64,000 nt of DNA from Bacteroidales bacterium (lineage in GTDB: Bacteria; Bacteroidota; Bacteroidia; Bacteroidales; Muribaculaceae). The stretch spans positions 49,725 to 113,724 of the forward strand of contig CAAGDX010000025.1 in assembly GCA_900768685.1 (NCBI GenBank), in the 5' to 3' direction. Below, piece after piece: positions 16,918 through 24,755 of this stretch. Each line of letters starts with the position of its first letter. Position 1 is the first letter of the stretch. The translations under genes were made by a program, and so were the position numbers. The notes beneath the pieces were generated by a model that was not told where the DNA came from, searched no databases, and saw nothing but the letters and a program-made list of their open reading frames with translations.

Positions 16918-17573
16918 AACGTGAGGATTATGGGGTTTGAAAGAGCAAGACTGTTGCCTACGGAAGTGGTGATGATTCCGGCACCCTGACTTGCCGCCTC
17001 CTCCGTGATGATTTCGGCAAGAGTGTGATTGTTTTCCTCATCAAGGTGACTTACGGGTTCATCAAGAATGATGAAGTCAAAAGGCTGGCACACTGCACGG
17101 ATAGCCGCGGCTCTTTGCTGCTGACCCACGGAGAGATGTGCAGCTTTCTTTTGCAAGTGTGCTTCAAGTCCGAGTCGCTCGGCAAGTGCTGCTATTTGCT
17201 GCTCGGATTTGTGGTGAGTGATGTCGTTTTTTATGCGTATATTTTCCAGGAGCGTCAGTTCCGGGAAAAGCATCATTTCTTGTGGCAAGTATGCCAGTGA
17301 TTTGCGGCGTAGTTCGCACCAAAAGTTGATGTCAAACGTTTTGATGTTGTGACCGTCAAAAGTTATTTCGCCTATGTAGTCCGTTCGGTTGCCATAAATA
17401 AAACTGCACAGTGATGATTTCCCGGCACCGCTGCGTGCTGCCACAGTGTAGGTCTCGCCTTTGTGGAAAGTCACGTCGTGAAGCCACACCTGTGACTGCG
17501 AAGAAAATTTTTCTTCACCGTCACCGGCAAAAACTTCCGGCAGAACGTTTTTTATGGCAATTTCACTAATCAT
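16914..17573 (-). CDS. ABC transporter ATP-binding protein
   Basis: A 219-residue nucleotide-binding subunit. Walker A reads ARSGAGKSSL (around residue 47; the first Gly of GxxGxGK[ST] is replaced by Ala). The Q-loop is in LAYLPQEMMLFPELT, the signature is LSVGQQQRAAAIRA (V for the usual G after S), and Walker B is FIILDEPVSHLDEENN. The signature and Walker A variations are mild and the catalytic Lys, Asp and Glu are present. It overlaps the permease downstream and the lipoprotein upstream by 4 bases each, so subunit stoichiometry is probably maintained by coupled translation. It most resembles LolD/MacB-type ATPases. Confidence 0.9.
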   Translation of the reverse strand: MISEIAIKNVLPEVFAGDGEEKFSSQSQVWLHDVTFHKGETYTVAARSGAGKSSLCSFIYGNRTDYIGEITFDGHNIKTFDINFWCELRRKSLAYLPQEMMLFPELTLLENIRIKNDITHHKSEQQIAALAERLGLEAHLQKKAAHLSVGQQQRAAAIRAVCQPFDFIILDEPVSHLDEENNHTLAEIITEEAASQGAGIITTSVGNSLALSNPIILTL

Positions 17574-18979
17574 CGCTTGGAAGCGTATTCAATGAGTGAC
17601 TTGAGAATACTGCTGTTTGTGCCGTTGAGTCTCAGGTCTGCTTTGATAGAACTGTCTGTAAGCCAAAGGTTTGAAGTGAATCCGAAAGGCGAACCAATCG
17701 CTTCTTGTATCGGGCTGTTTGCAGGAATATCAATGTTTACGTAGCCCAAGCAGCCGGAAACGTCTTCACTTGCTATGCGGCTGTTAGTGTCCCTGATTGG
17801 TGATGATGAAACGGCAAAGTACGGGTCAAGGTCTGCGAAATAAATTCTGCGGTAGCCGTAGGAAATATAGTCTTGTCCCCAATCTTCGTCTGTTTCCACT
17901 CTCATTGAGCCTGAGAAAGAAGCCATACCAATAAGCGAATTTATCTGAGAACGGCTTTCTGCATCTATGTTTGCCACAGCAAGGTAGTCCCATGCGGTTT
18001 CCGGCGATGTGAAGAGAAATCTTGCATCTGCAGCCGGTCTTGCTGCGAACACAAGTCCTCCGTTGAGTGCCGAGCCTAAAAGTGACAGCATGGATAGCGA
18101 AGAAGTATCGTAGGAACTGAATTCATTCAGTGCATAGTTGATTATTTCTTCAGATTCCGTAGGTTTGCCTATTGCCACAGCCACTTGAGCTTCATCCGGA
18201 ATGAAGCATAGCATATCTTCATCAATCGGAGCAACGAGTTGTGCAAAATCCGGGTATTCACCATTTTCCGTAACTGCCGTTAATTCAGCCTCAATGAGGT
18301 TGTCTTGAAGATTCGCCATAGCACAAATGTGTGTTCCGCAAGATTCCTGTGACATAAAGGAAAATACCGGCACGGATTTTATTTCCTGTTCAGAAACATA
18401 AACAATGCATGCCGCTGTTACGTCGGCGCAAAGGTATTCGTAAGCCGTTCCGAGGTTTGTTGCCGGATTTTGTTCTGCATCCACCAGACATTTATCTACA
18501 GTTTCCACAGAATCAGCTAACCAGCCTTGATTGCCGTAAGTCACGAGAACTGAGCCGTTGTCAAGGGTATAAACGGTGTAGCCGTCTTGCGTGTCTGTGC
18601 TTTTTGCACTTGCAATCATAGCGGAGTTGAAAAGTTCCGGCTGTGTAAGTTCAAATGTAATCACGGTTTTCTTGTTGGCATCCATGAAAATCACTATCCT
18701 ATTGAGATTTACCATGTTAGCCACAGCGATAAGTTGTTTTACACGGATTTTGTCTTTTGTGTTCATCCGTTCCACAAGATTTGACAGTTCCGGTGAAAGC
18801 GTTACTTTACCTTGAACCACTTTGCACCCTGCATTTTTCACGATAGCATCAACGTTTGCCACAAAAATGAGTTTTGAATCAGCCGGCACAGTGCTTAAGA
18901 TGTCGCCCTCCAGAGTTTTAGAGCAAGAAGTGACAATCAGCAATATTGCGATTGCCAGAAATTTAAGAATGTGTTTCAT
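17570..18979 (-). CDS. DUF4836-like lipoprotein
   Basis: A lipoprotein of about 469 residues. From the ATG at 18979 it begins MKHILKFLAIAILLIVTSC with a lipobox before Cys; a start six codons earlier is also possible. The mature N-terminus (LSTVPADSKLIFVANVDAIVKNAGC) recalls the DUF4836 family, where a lipoprotein opens with PADAxxVxxxDxxxL. The rest is soluble, beta-rich and predicted extracytoplasmic, with no catalytic motif I can name. It heads the operon with the ABC exporter, so it may be its substrate, a periplasmic partner or a surface lipoprotein. The family assignment is from pattern memory. Confidence 0.72.
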   Translation of the reverse strand: MKHILKFLAIAILLIVTSCSKTLEGDILSTVPADSKLIFVANVDAIVKNAGCKVVQGKVTLSPELSNLVERMNTKDKIRVKQLIAVANMVNLNRIVIFMDANKKTVITFELTQPELFNSAMIASAKSTDTQDGYTVYTLDNGSVLVTYGNQGWLADSVETVDKCLVDAEQNPATNLGTAYEYLCADVTAACIVYVSEQEIKSVPVFSFMSQESCGTHICAMANLQDNLIEAELTAVTENGEYPDFAQLVAPIDEDMLCFIPDEAQVAVAIGKPTESEEIINYALNEFSSYDTSSLSMLSLLGSALNGGLVFAARPAADARFLFTSPETAWDYLAVANIDAESRSQINSLIGMASFSGSMRVETDEDWGQDYISYGYRRIYFADLDPYFAVSSSPIRDTNSRIASEDVSGCLGYVNIDIPANSPIQEAIGSPFGFTSNLWLTDSSIKADLRLNGTNSSILKSLIEYASKR

Positions 18980-19100
18980 AAGATTATGAGTTTTCATCTT
19001 TCATTGCATTTCAAGGTGTAAAGTTACGATTTTAATATCATTTATCAGCAATTATAGAAATTCTTTTTATCGTATTTTTTGCTGAAAGGGCATAAAAAAA

Positions 19101-19197
19101 GGGAAAGCGAGCTACATCGCACCGCTACAACCTCTTACCGTTGCTTCTGTCAAGACCTGGCGGAGTTCAGAGGGAGCTGGTCGTGTAGGACTTTCCC
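19101..19197 (-). ncRNA. ffs: Signal recognition particle RNA (4.5S, small bacterial type)
   Basis: Read on the minus strand, the transcript begins GGGAAAGTCC at 19197 and closes with GCTTTCCC at 19101, giving a terminal stem. The apical domain carries CGCCAGGTC, then a loop, then GAAGCAACGGTAAG, the conserved SRP RNA site bound by Ffh. The tetraloop is UGAC (19149-19152 on plus), the URRC alternative to GGAA. Seven T residues (minus strand, 19100-19094) follow as terminator. A perfect promoter ends about 5 bases before the start. The RNA works with Ffh to target membrane proteins during translation. Confidence 0.87.
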
Positions 19198-19202
19198 GGG
19201 TG

Positions 19203-19233
19203 CAAAGGTACAAACTTTTCTTGGATTCTCCAA
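19203..19233 (-). promoter_or_regulatory. Promoter of the SRP RNA
   Basis: On the minus strand, TTG (19231-19233), 20 bases, TACCTTTG (19203-19210), placing the start of transcription at about 19197. Confidence 0.8.
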
Positions 19234-19237
19234 GACT

Positions 19238-19270
19238 TTGTGCGTTTTTGTGAAATTTTTGCTAACTTTG
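19238..19270 (+). promoter_or_regulatory. Promoter of the TSCPD gene
   Basis: TTG (19238-19240), 22 bases, TAACTTTG (19263-19270). The -7 box is 23 bases before the ATG at 19294. It is back-to-back with the SRP RNA promoter. Confidence 0.65.
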
Positions 19271-19293
19271 CACTCAGAAAAGTATCTATAAAA

Positions 19294-19554
19294 ATGGCAA
19301 ACTATCAGTATCAAACATCAGGAACTTGCTCAAGACTAATAAATATTGAGGTAATGGAAGACGGCACTCTCGGCGAAATTTCATTCGTTGGCGGTTGCCA
19401 TGGTAATCTTCAGGGTATAGGAAAACTCGTGAAGGGCATGAAGCCGGAGGAGGTTATTTCTCGCCTGAAAGGCATTAAGTGCGGTGCAAAACCTACTTCC
19501 TGCCCGGACCAACTTGCCCAAGCACTGGAATTGATTCAGGAAAAGCAGAAATAA
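19294..19554 (+). CDS. TSCPD domain protein (TIGR03905 family)
   Basis: An 86-residue protein. It contains GTCSRLINIEV near residue 9, FVGGCHGNLQGIGKLVKGM in the middle, and the family-defining TSCPDQLAQAL near residue 68. The family is named for that Thr-Ser-Cys-Pro-Asp motif, also found at the C-terminus of some class II ribonucleotide reductases. The four Cys (C11, C34, C58 and the TSCPD Cys) suggest a metal or nucleotide-binding role, but function is not established. The ATG at 19294 is chosen because the promoter lies inside any longer frame. Confidence 0.88.
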   Translation: MANYQYQTSGTCSRLINIEVMEDGTLGEISFVGGCHGNLQGIGKLVKGMKPEEVISRLKGIKCGAKPTSCPDQLAQALELIQEKQK

Positions 19555-19593
19555 TTGCAGAGCAAAGCAGCAAAAGCTGCTTCCGGGCTAATT

Positions 19594-19646
19594 CGCTAAA
19601 ATAGCTATCTTAGCCGTGAAAAAATCGCTAAAATAGCTATCTTAGC
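19594..19646. repeat. Two exact 21-bp copies of a palindrome-like intergenic word
   Basis: The same 21-mer, starting CGCTAAAATAGC and ending TCTTAGC, occurs at 19594-19614 and 19626-19646 (period 32). A degenerate third copy with TTAGCTATAATAGCC follows. Each copy can fold with GCTAA against TTAGC around AGCTAT. No coding content. Confidence 0.75.
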
Positions 19647-19670
19647 TAAATTAGCTATAATAGCCAAAAT

Positions 19671-19714
19671 AAAAAAAGCTAAAACGGCATTGTCTGCCAT
19701 TTTAGCCTTTTTTT
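19671..19714. terminator. Bidirectional terminator between the TSCPD gene and the DUF349 gene
   Basis: Stem GCTAAAACGGCA / TGCCATTTTAGC (19678-19689, 19695-19706) with one C/A mismatch. It is flanked by seven A on the left and seven T on the right, so it can terminate both convergent genes. Confidence 0.85.
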
Positions 19715-19732
19715 ATTTTATCTCGGATTCGC

Positions 19733-21547
19733 TTATTTGATGTGCTCGTCAATTAAGCGGATTTTCTTTTCAAGAGTAGCGATAGAGTCTTTGAGTTTAG
19801 CCACTCGGCGTTGCAAATCGCGTAGCATGGTGTCGCCGGATTTAGAACTTGAAGTGAAGAAACCGAGGTTGTTTTCACAAGTAGCAAGTTCTGCAGTGCG
19901 TTGCTCGTAAGCACGAACCATTCTTTCGCGTTCGCGGTAGAGTTTATCGTTGTCGCCTGCCATTTCGGAAATGGAGTTTTCAAAGCGGTCTATTTCCGCA
20001 GATGCACCGGACAGGTCAAATTTTTCATAGAGAGCATTGACAGCGGCACGATATGCTTCATAAACTTTGTCTTTGTCCTTGAAAGGCACATGTCCTATTT
20101 GTTGCCACTGTGCGGAAGCCTCTTTCACTGCTTTAGCCACATCTTCTTTAGCAGTACCCTCTGCTATAGCATTGAGATTTGCGATGATAGCTTTTTTAGC
20201 TTTGAGGTTTTCCACTTCAGCGTGGCGAGTGCCGGAGAGTTGTTTCTTTTTTCTTTCAAAGAATTTATCGCAAGCGGCACGGAAACGTTCCCAAACGGCA
20301 TCGCTGTGTTTGCGAGGCACTGTTCCGATAGTTTTCCATTCCTGCTGGAGTTTTACGAGTGCGTCCGTAGTTTTTTTCCAGTCGGAACTTTCACTGAGAG
20401 CCTCAGCCTTTTCGCAAAGTGCTGTTTTGCGTTTGAGGTTTTCTTCCAGGTCTTCTTTTATAGCCTTGTAGAAGTTTGCTTTAGCTTCAAAGAACTTGTC
20501 GCAAGCGGCACGGAAACGTTCAAAGAGGGCATTATTGGATTTTTTTGAAGCGAATCCAACGGATTTCCACTGTTGCTGGAGGTCCAGGATAGTTTTTGTG
20601 TTTTGTTCCCAGAGAGCGTAAGTGTTTACTGCGGCGAGGTCAATAGCCTCAATAGCCTCACAGAGAGCTGTTTTAGCGGCTTCGTTTTCCTGTTCTTTTT
20701 GTTTACGCTGTTCAAAAAAATCCTGGTGGCGTTTGTTGATAATAGCGGAAACGTCTTTGAACTTAGCCCAAATTTCTTCACGGATATCCTTAGCTACGGG
20801 ACCGATTTCACGCCATTTAGCGTGCAATTCCTGGAGCAGACGAGCAGCCACCACAATGTCTGTGTCTTCTGTGAGTTTTTTAGCCTGTTCTATGAGTAAT
20901 TCCTTAGCTTCAAGGTTTTTCTTGAAGTCATAGTCGCGGAGGTCTTTGTTAACTTTGAGTTGGTCGTAGAATTTTTCCTCCGCTTCTTTATATTTTTTCC
21001 AAACTTCCGTAGTTTGGTTTTCGTTTACGTCGCCTGTAGCACGGTATTCCTGCTGGAGTTCGCGGAACTGCGGGAAAAGTTTGTTCACATTGTCCGTATC
21101 TTGGCTTAGTTCCGTGATTTTGGCAATGATATCAAGTTTTTTGTCGTAGTTTGCCTGCAACTGAGCCTCAATTTGTTTGCGGTACTCGCTTTTCTTTTCT
21201 TTAGCGGCATTGATGATTTCCTTCATCTGAGCTTCGCGAGGGTCTTCTTCAGCCGTAAAAGCTTCAGGGTCACCACCGTTAGCCACAAACTCTTCTTTTA
21301 GTTTTGCTATTTCATTTCTCTGGAAAGTGTAAAACAACTGTTTTAGCGATTCAATTTTTTCGCGGGTTATTTTTTCCGCATCGCCGTCAGCTATAGCTTG
21401 CAACTGCTGAAGCACTTCATCCTTGTTTGCAGGCTGTGCTGCTTCTTCCGCTACAACTTCGTTTTCAACATTTTTCTCGTTTTCCGGTAGAGTGACATCT
21501 TGAGCTTCTTTGCCTTCAATGTCCGGGGTCTGTTCACGCATTTCCAT
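19733..21547 (-). CDS. DUF349 repeat protein
   Basis: A 604-residue, strongly charged, alpha-helical and probably coiled-coil cytoplasmic protein. It carries at least four DUF349 units, each with a W-x-x-[IV]-G-x-[VA] core followed by [FW]xxFR/K: residues around WREIGPVAKDIREEIWAKF, WKSVGFASKKSNNALFERF, WKTIGTVPRKHSDAVWERF and WQQIGHVPFKDKDKVYEAY. The N-terminal 50 residues are acidic and low complexity; the C-terminus is a helical hairpin (MVRAYEQRTAELATCENNL). The family is widespread in Bacteroidota and function is unknown. The ATG at 21547 is used; an upstream in-frame codon at 21574 is TTG. Confidence 0.85.
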   Translation of the reverse strand: MEMREQTPDIEGKEAQDVTLPENEKNVENEVVAEEAAQPANKDEVLQQLQAIADGDAEKITREKIESLKQLFYTFQRNEIAKLKEEFVANGGDPEAFTAEEDPREAQMKEIINAAKEKKSEYRKQIEAQLQANYDKKLDIIAKITELSQDTDNVNKLFPQFRELQQEYRATGDVNENQTTEVWKKYKEAEEKFYDQLKVNKDLRDYDFKKNLEAKELLIEQAKKLTEDTDIVVAARLLQELHAKWREIGPVAKDIREEIWAKFKDVSAIINKRHQDFFEQRKQKEQENEAAKTALCEAIEAIDLAAVNTYALWEQNTKTILDLQQQWKSVGFASKKSNNALFERFRAACDKFFEAKANFYKAIKEDLEENLKRKTALCEKAEALSESSDWKKTTDALVKLQQEWKTIGTVPRKHSDAVWERFRAACDKFFERKKKQLSGTRHAEVENLKAKKAIIANLNAIAEGTAKEDVAKAVKEASAQWQQIGHVPFKDKDKVYEAYRAAVNALYEKFDLSGASAEIDRFENSISEMAGDNDKLYRERERMVRAYEQRTAELATCENNLGFFTSSSKSGDTMLRDLQRRVAKLKDSIATLEKKIRLIDEHIK

Positions 21548-21614
21548 GATAAAATGATTAAATAAATTAAACAATTTTTTGCCGCAGTTTGCACCGCAGT
21601 TTTAATTCAAGCAC

Positions 21615-21645
21615 CAAATTTAGACAAAAGTTGCGGCTGTTCCAA
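21615..21645 (-). promoter_or_regulatory. Promoter of the DUF349 gene
   Basis: On the minus strand, TTG (21643-21645), 20 bases, TAAATTTG (21615-21622), about 67 bases before the start. Confidence 0.75.
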
Positions 21646-21701
21646 ATATTTTCAATTTGGCATATATTAAAAAATGTTAAATTGCTGATTATGGGTTATT
21701 A

Positions 21702-23066
21702 TCAAGCGAAAAGGACACGGAATGCTTCTTCCACTTTTGCCACTTCCGTGATTTTGATTTTGCGGGAAGAGGTGTCTATTCCTTTCAGGTTTCCCTTTGG
21801 GATAAGAATCTCCGTCATGCCAAGTTTTTCAGCCTCCGTGATGCGTTGTTCTATTCTGGTGACGGGGCGAATTTCGCCGGAAAGTCCCACTTCGCCGCTC
21901 ATGCAAATGCCGTGAGGGATAGCCATATCCACGTTTGAAGAGAGTATGGCACAAATCACAGGCAGGTCAAGTGCAGGGTCGTTTACTTTCAGTCCACCGG
22001 CAATGTTGAGGAACACGTCTTTCTGGATAAGTTTAAATCCCACGCGTTTTTCAAGGACTGCAAGGAGCATATTCATTCTCTTGGAGTCAAATCCCGTAAC
22101 GGAACGTTGCGGAGTGCCGTATGCAGCTGTACTCACAAGTGCCTGAGTTTCAATCAGGAAAGGTCTTGCTCCGTCCATTGTTACGCCAATCGCCACGCCG
22201 GACAGTTCTTCGTCGGACTGAGAAAGGAGCATCTCCGAGGGGTTTGCCACTTCACGCAGTCCTCGCTGACACATTTCGTAAATGCCTAATTCCGATGTGT
22301 TTCCAAAGCGGTTTTTTATAGAGCGGAGTATTCTGTACATGTATTGTCGGTCTCCCTCAAACTGGAGTACGGCATCAACTATGTGTTCCAGCACTTTTGG
22401 TCCGGCAAGGCTACCCTCTTTGGTTATATGCCCGATGAGAATTACCGGCACACCGCTTTCTTTGGCGTATTTGAGCAAACTCACTGCACATTCACGCACT
22501 TGGCTGACACTGCCGGATGCGGATTCGAGTTCGTCTGAGGCAATAGTTTGTATAGAGTCTATAATGAGCAGTCCCGGCTTGATGTCCTTGATGTGCTCAA
22601 AGATATTTTGGAGCGATGTTTCAGTGACGATATAGCAGCTGTCGCTGACCCTGCCAAGTCTGTCGGCACGCATTTTAAGTTGCACGGCACTTTCTTCGCC
22701 TGAAACGTAAAGAACTGTGCGTGAACGGATTGAGAGGATGTTTTGGAGGACAAGTGTGGATTTGCCTATGCCCGGTTCACCGCCAATCAGTACGAGCGAC
22801 CCGGGAACGAGTCCGCCACCGAGCACCCTGTTCAGTTCAGCACTCGGGAGTGTTATTCGCGGCTCGTCTGCAGCCACAATTTCCGATACTTTCTGCGGCT
22901 TGCTTTTGCCGAATTTTCCGGTAGCCACAATACCCTTGCTTTTTGGCTGTGCTTTTTCTTCCACCATAGTGTTCCATGCACCGCAAGCAGGGCATCTGCC
23001 TTCCCACTTGGGAGAGTCAGCACCACATTCCGTGCAATACCAAACAGTTTTTATGCTCTTTGCCAT
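21702..23066 (-). CDS. radA: DNA repair protein RadA
   Basis: A 454-residue RecA-like ATPase that promotes branch migration during recombination. A zinc finger at residues 11-31 (CTECGADSPKWEGRCPACGAW) is followed by the RecA core with Walker A GGEPGIGKSTLVLQN (around residue 97), the RadA-specific KNRFG motif in RSIKNRFGNTSELG, and a C-terminal Lon-like domain (LNIAGGLKVNDPALDLPV, MSGEVGLSGEIRPV). The start follows a partial duplication of its own first codons. It lies 67 bases downstream of the RNA methyltransferase gene. Size and motifs are complete. Confidence 0.95.
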   Translation of the reverse strand: MAKSIKTVWYCTECGADSPKWEGRCPACGAWNTMVEEKAQPKSKGIVATGKFGKSKPQKVSEIVAADEPRITLPSAELNRVLGGGLVPGSLVLIGGEPGIGKSTLVLQNILSIRSRTVLYVSGEESAVQLKMRADRLGRVSDSCYIVTETSLQNIFEHIKDIKPGLLIIDSIQTIASDELESASGSVSQVRECAVSLLKYAKESGVPVILIGHITKEGSLAGPKVLEHIVDAVLQFEGDRQYMYRILRSIKNRFGNTSELGIYEMCQRGLREVANPSEMLLSQSDEELSGVAIGVTMDGARPFLIETQALVSTAAYGTPQRSVTGFDSKRMNMLLAVLEKRVGFKLIQKDVFLNIAGGLKVNDPALDLPVICAILSSNVDMAIPHGICMSGEVGLSGEIRPVTRIEQRITEAEKLGMTEILIPKGNLKGIDTSSRKIKITEVAKVEEAFRVLFA

Positions 23067-23133
23067 AGTTTATGCTCTTTGCTAAATGTATGCTCTTAGC
23101 CGTAATATATATACTCTCTTTTATGCTCGAAAA

Positions 23134-23901
23134 TTACATCATTCTACGTCTGAATTCCGCCACAGTCACTGCTGTTGCCATAGACACGTTCAGGGATTCC
23201 ACTCGTTCCGCATTTTCAGGAAAAGACGGGAGGAAAATTCTGTGTGTGAGGCATTTATCTACCTCGCTGCTGATGCCGTTACCTTCGTTTCCCATCACGA
23301 TTACGCCCTTGCTGTCGAGTTTTGTGGCGTAAATATTTTCGCCGGAGAGCGAAGTGCCGTAAACGGGCATTTTTTTGCTTATTTCATTCAGCGTTTCCGG
23401 TAAATTTACATAATAGACCTTAACTCTTGCAATACCGCCCATTGTGGCTTGCACCACTTTTGGGTTATAGACGTCAACAGTGTCATTTGAGGCGATAATG
23501 GTGTCAATGCCGTACCAGTCTGCAATTCGCATGATTGTGCCGAGGTTTCCGGGGTCTTGCACCCTGTCCAACGCGATGACGAGTTTGCCGTCTATATCAT
23601 CAATGCAAAATTGCATTTCCGGAATCTCATATACGGCTATAACAGGCTGTGGACTACGGAGTTGTGACATTCGCTCAATGTCTGCGGAGGTTACGACGGT
23701 GAAATCATGGTTTGCTGCAAGATTTTTGTTTTCATCAATCCATTTTTGAGTGGCGAAAAGATAGCGACAGCGGAATGAATTGATGGTTTCAAAAACGCAC
23801 TTAGCACCCTCTGCCACAAAAAGTCCTGTTTCTTTTCTGTGACGTGCATCACCGAGTGATTTTACTGTTTTACGCAGATTATTTGTGAGCTGTTCCGGCA
23901 T
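23134..23901 (-). CDS. TrmH/SpoU-family RNA 2'-O-ribose methyltransferase
   Basis: A 255-residue SPOUT methyltransferase. The N-terminal substrate-binding domain covers about residues 1-95 (LRKTVKSLGDARHRKETGLFVAEGAK). The knotted SAM-binding domain has motif 1 ALDRVQDPGNLGTIMRIADW (around 110-130), motif 2 VIVMGNEGNGIS and motif 3 IFLPSFPENAERVESLNVSMA, which contains the usual N-x-S. Such proteins methylate ribose in rRNA or tRNA; the exact site cannot be named. It begins 5 bases after the end of an exonuclease fragment and is followed by radA. Confidence 0.92.
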   Translation of the reverse strand: MPEQLTNNLRKTVKSLGDARHRKETGLFVAEGAKCVFETINSFRCRYLFATQKWIDENKNLAANHDFTVVTSADIERMSQLRSPQPVIAVYEIPEMQFCIDDIDGKLVIALDRVQDPGNLGTIMRIADWYGIDTIIASNDTVDVYNPKVVQATMGGIARVKVYYVNLPETLNEISKKMPVYGTSLSGENIYATKLDSKGVIVMGNEGNGISSEVDKCLTHRIFLPSFPENAERVESLNVSMATAVTVAEFRRRMM

Positions 23902-23906
23902 GTGTT

Positions 23907-24011
23907 TTATAATATTTCTATTGCGATTTTTGCACAGGCTTCCGCATCTGCAAGTGCATAGTGATGATTATCAAGGCAATAGCCACAGTCTATTGCCGCA
24001 AAGTTTCTCAT
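23907..24011 (-). pseudogene. C-terminal remnant of a DEDDh 3'-5' exonuclease (DnaQ-like)
   Basis: A 34-codon frame starting with ATG at 24009-24011 and ending in TAA. Its product contains DNHHYALADAEACAKIA, which matches the ExoIII motif of DnaQ-type exonucleases, where a His and an Asp five residues later complete the DEDDh active site. Everything upstream of that motif is missing: the ATGA overlaps the stop codon of ribE. It is too short to be an active nuclease and is best read as a truncated gene left between ribE and the RNA methyltransferase. A small functional peptide cannot be excluded. Confidence 0.6.
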
Positions 24012-24616
24012 CGTGCCACTTGCATCAGTCTGGAAAGGTATTTGCCTATAATGTCAAACTCCAGATTTACGATAGTGCCTTTTTCAATACGGCAGAAATT
24101 TGTATGTTCCATAGTGTATGGAATGATAGCCACGCGGAATGTGTCGATAGTGCTGTCGCAAACAGTGAGTGAAACACCGTTTACCGTTACGGAGCCTTTT
24201 TCCACAGTCACATAGCCCTGTGAAGCGAGTTCCGGGCTTACGGAATATTTAAATTTGAAATATCGGCTGCCGTCAACGTCTTCCGTTTCCACACATTCTG
24301 CAGTGGTGTCCACGTGTCCTTGCACTATGTGTCCGTCAAGACGTCCGTTCATCATCATGGAGCGTTCCAGGTTTATCAGGTCGCCGGGTTTGAGGAGACC
24401 CAGGTTGCTGCGGTCCAGTGTTTCCTGAATTGCGGTGACAACGTAAGTTCCGTCAGGATTTATTGCCACAACAGTCAGGCAAACGCCATTGTGTGCCACG
24501 GACTGGTCTATTTTCAGTTCGTCTGTAAACGAGCATTTAATTGTGAGATTTATATTTCCGCCGTTACGTTCTATTGCAACAACCGTAGCGGCTTCTTCTA
24601 CTATTCCGGAAAACAT
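24008..24616 (-). CDS. ribE: Riboflavin synthase, alpha chain
   Basis: A 202-residue enzyme that disproportionates two lumazine molecules to riboflavin. It consists of two homologous beta-barrel halves. The first begins MFSGIVEEAATV with VAHNGVCLTVVAI. The second starts after residue 100 with DGHIVQGHVDTTAECV, and VTVNGVSLTVCDS mirrors the first half. Internal duplication and length are standard. Its stop codon overlaps the ATG of the exonuclease remnant. No FMN riboswitch is visible upstream; only the yebC terminator lies in between. Confidence 0.95.
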   Translation of the reverse strand: MFSGIVEEAATVVAIERNGGNINLTIKCSFTDELKIDQSVAHNGVCLTVVAINPDGTYVVTAIQETLDRSNLGLLKPGDLINLERSMMMNGRLDGHIVQGHVDTTAECVETEDVDGSRYFKFKYSVSPELASQGYVTVEKGSVTVNGVSLTVCDSTIDTFRVAIIPYTMEHTNFCRIEKGTIVNLEFDIIGKYLSRLMQVAR

Positions 24617-24665
24617 ACTGAGTGTTCTATATATTATTATATATGTGTTTATTCGTGGTTTGCAA

Positions 24666-24714
24666 AAAATCCCGCTACGAGCCTGTATGATTTACGTTGT
24701 CGCAACGGGATTTT
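24666..24714 (-). terminator. Terminator after yebC
   Basis: Stem AAAATCCCG / CGGGATTTT (24666-24674, 24706-24714) around a loop with partial pairing, followed on the minus strand by ATTTTTTGC. It separates yebC from ribE. Confidence 0.7.
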
Positions 24715-24755
24715 GTGTATTTAATAATATGTGCGATGAAGCGGGAGAATGTGTT

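Noticed and set aside
19079..19291. A protein-coding frame over the SRP RNA region
   Set aside because: The SRP RNA structure, its minus-strand promoter and terminator explain the segment better.
24617..24755. FMN riboswitch before ribE
   Set aside because: The spacer holds only the yebC terminator; none of the conserved RFN element segments are present.
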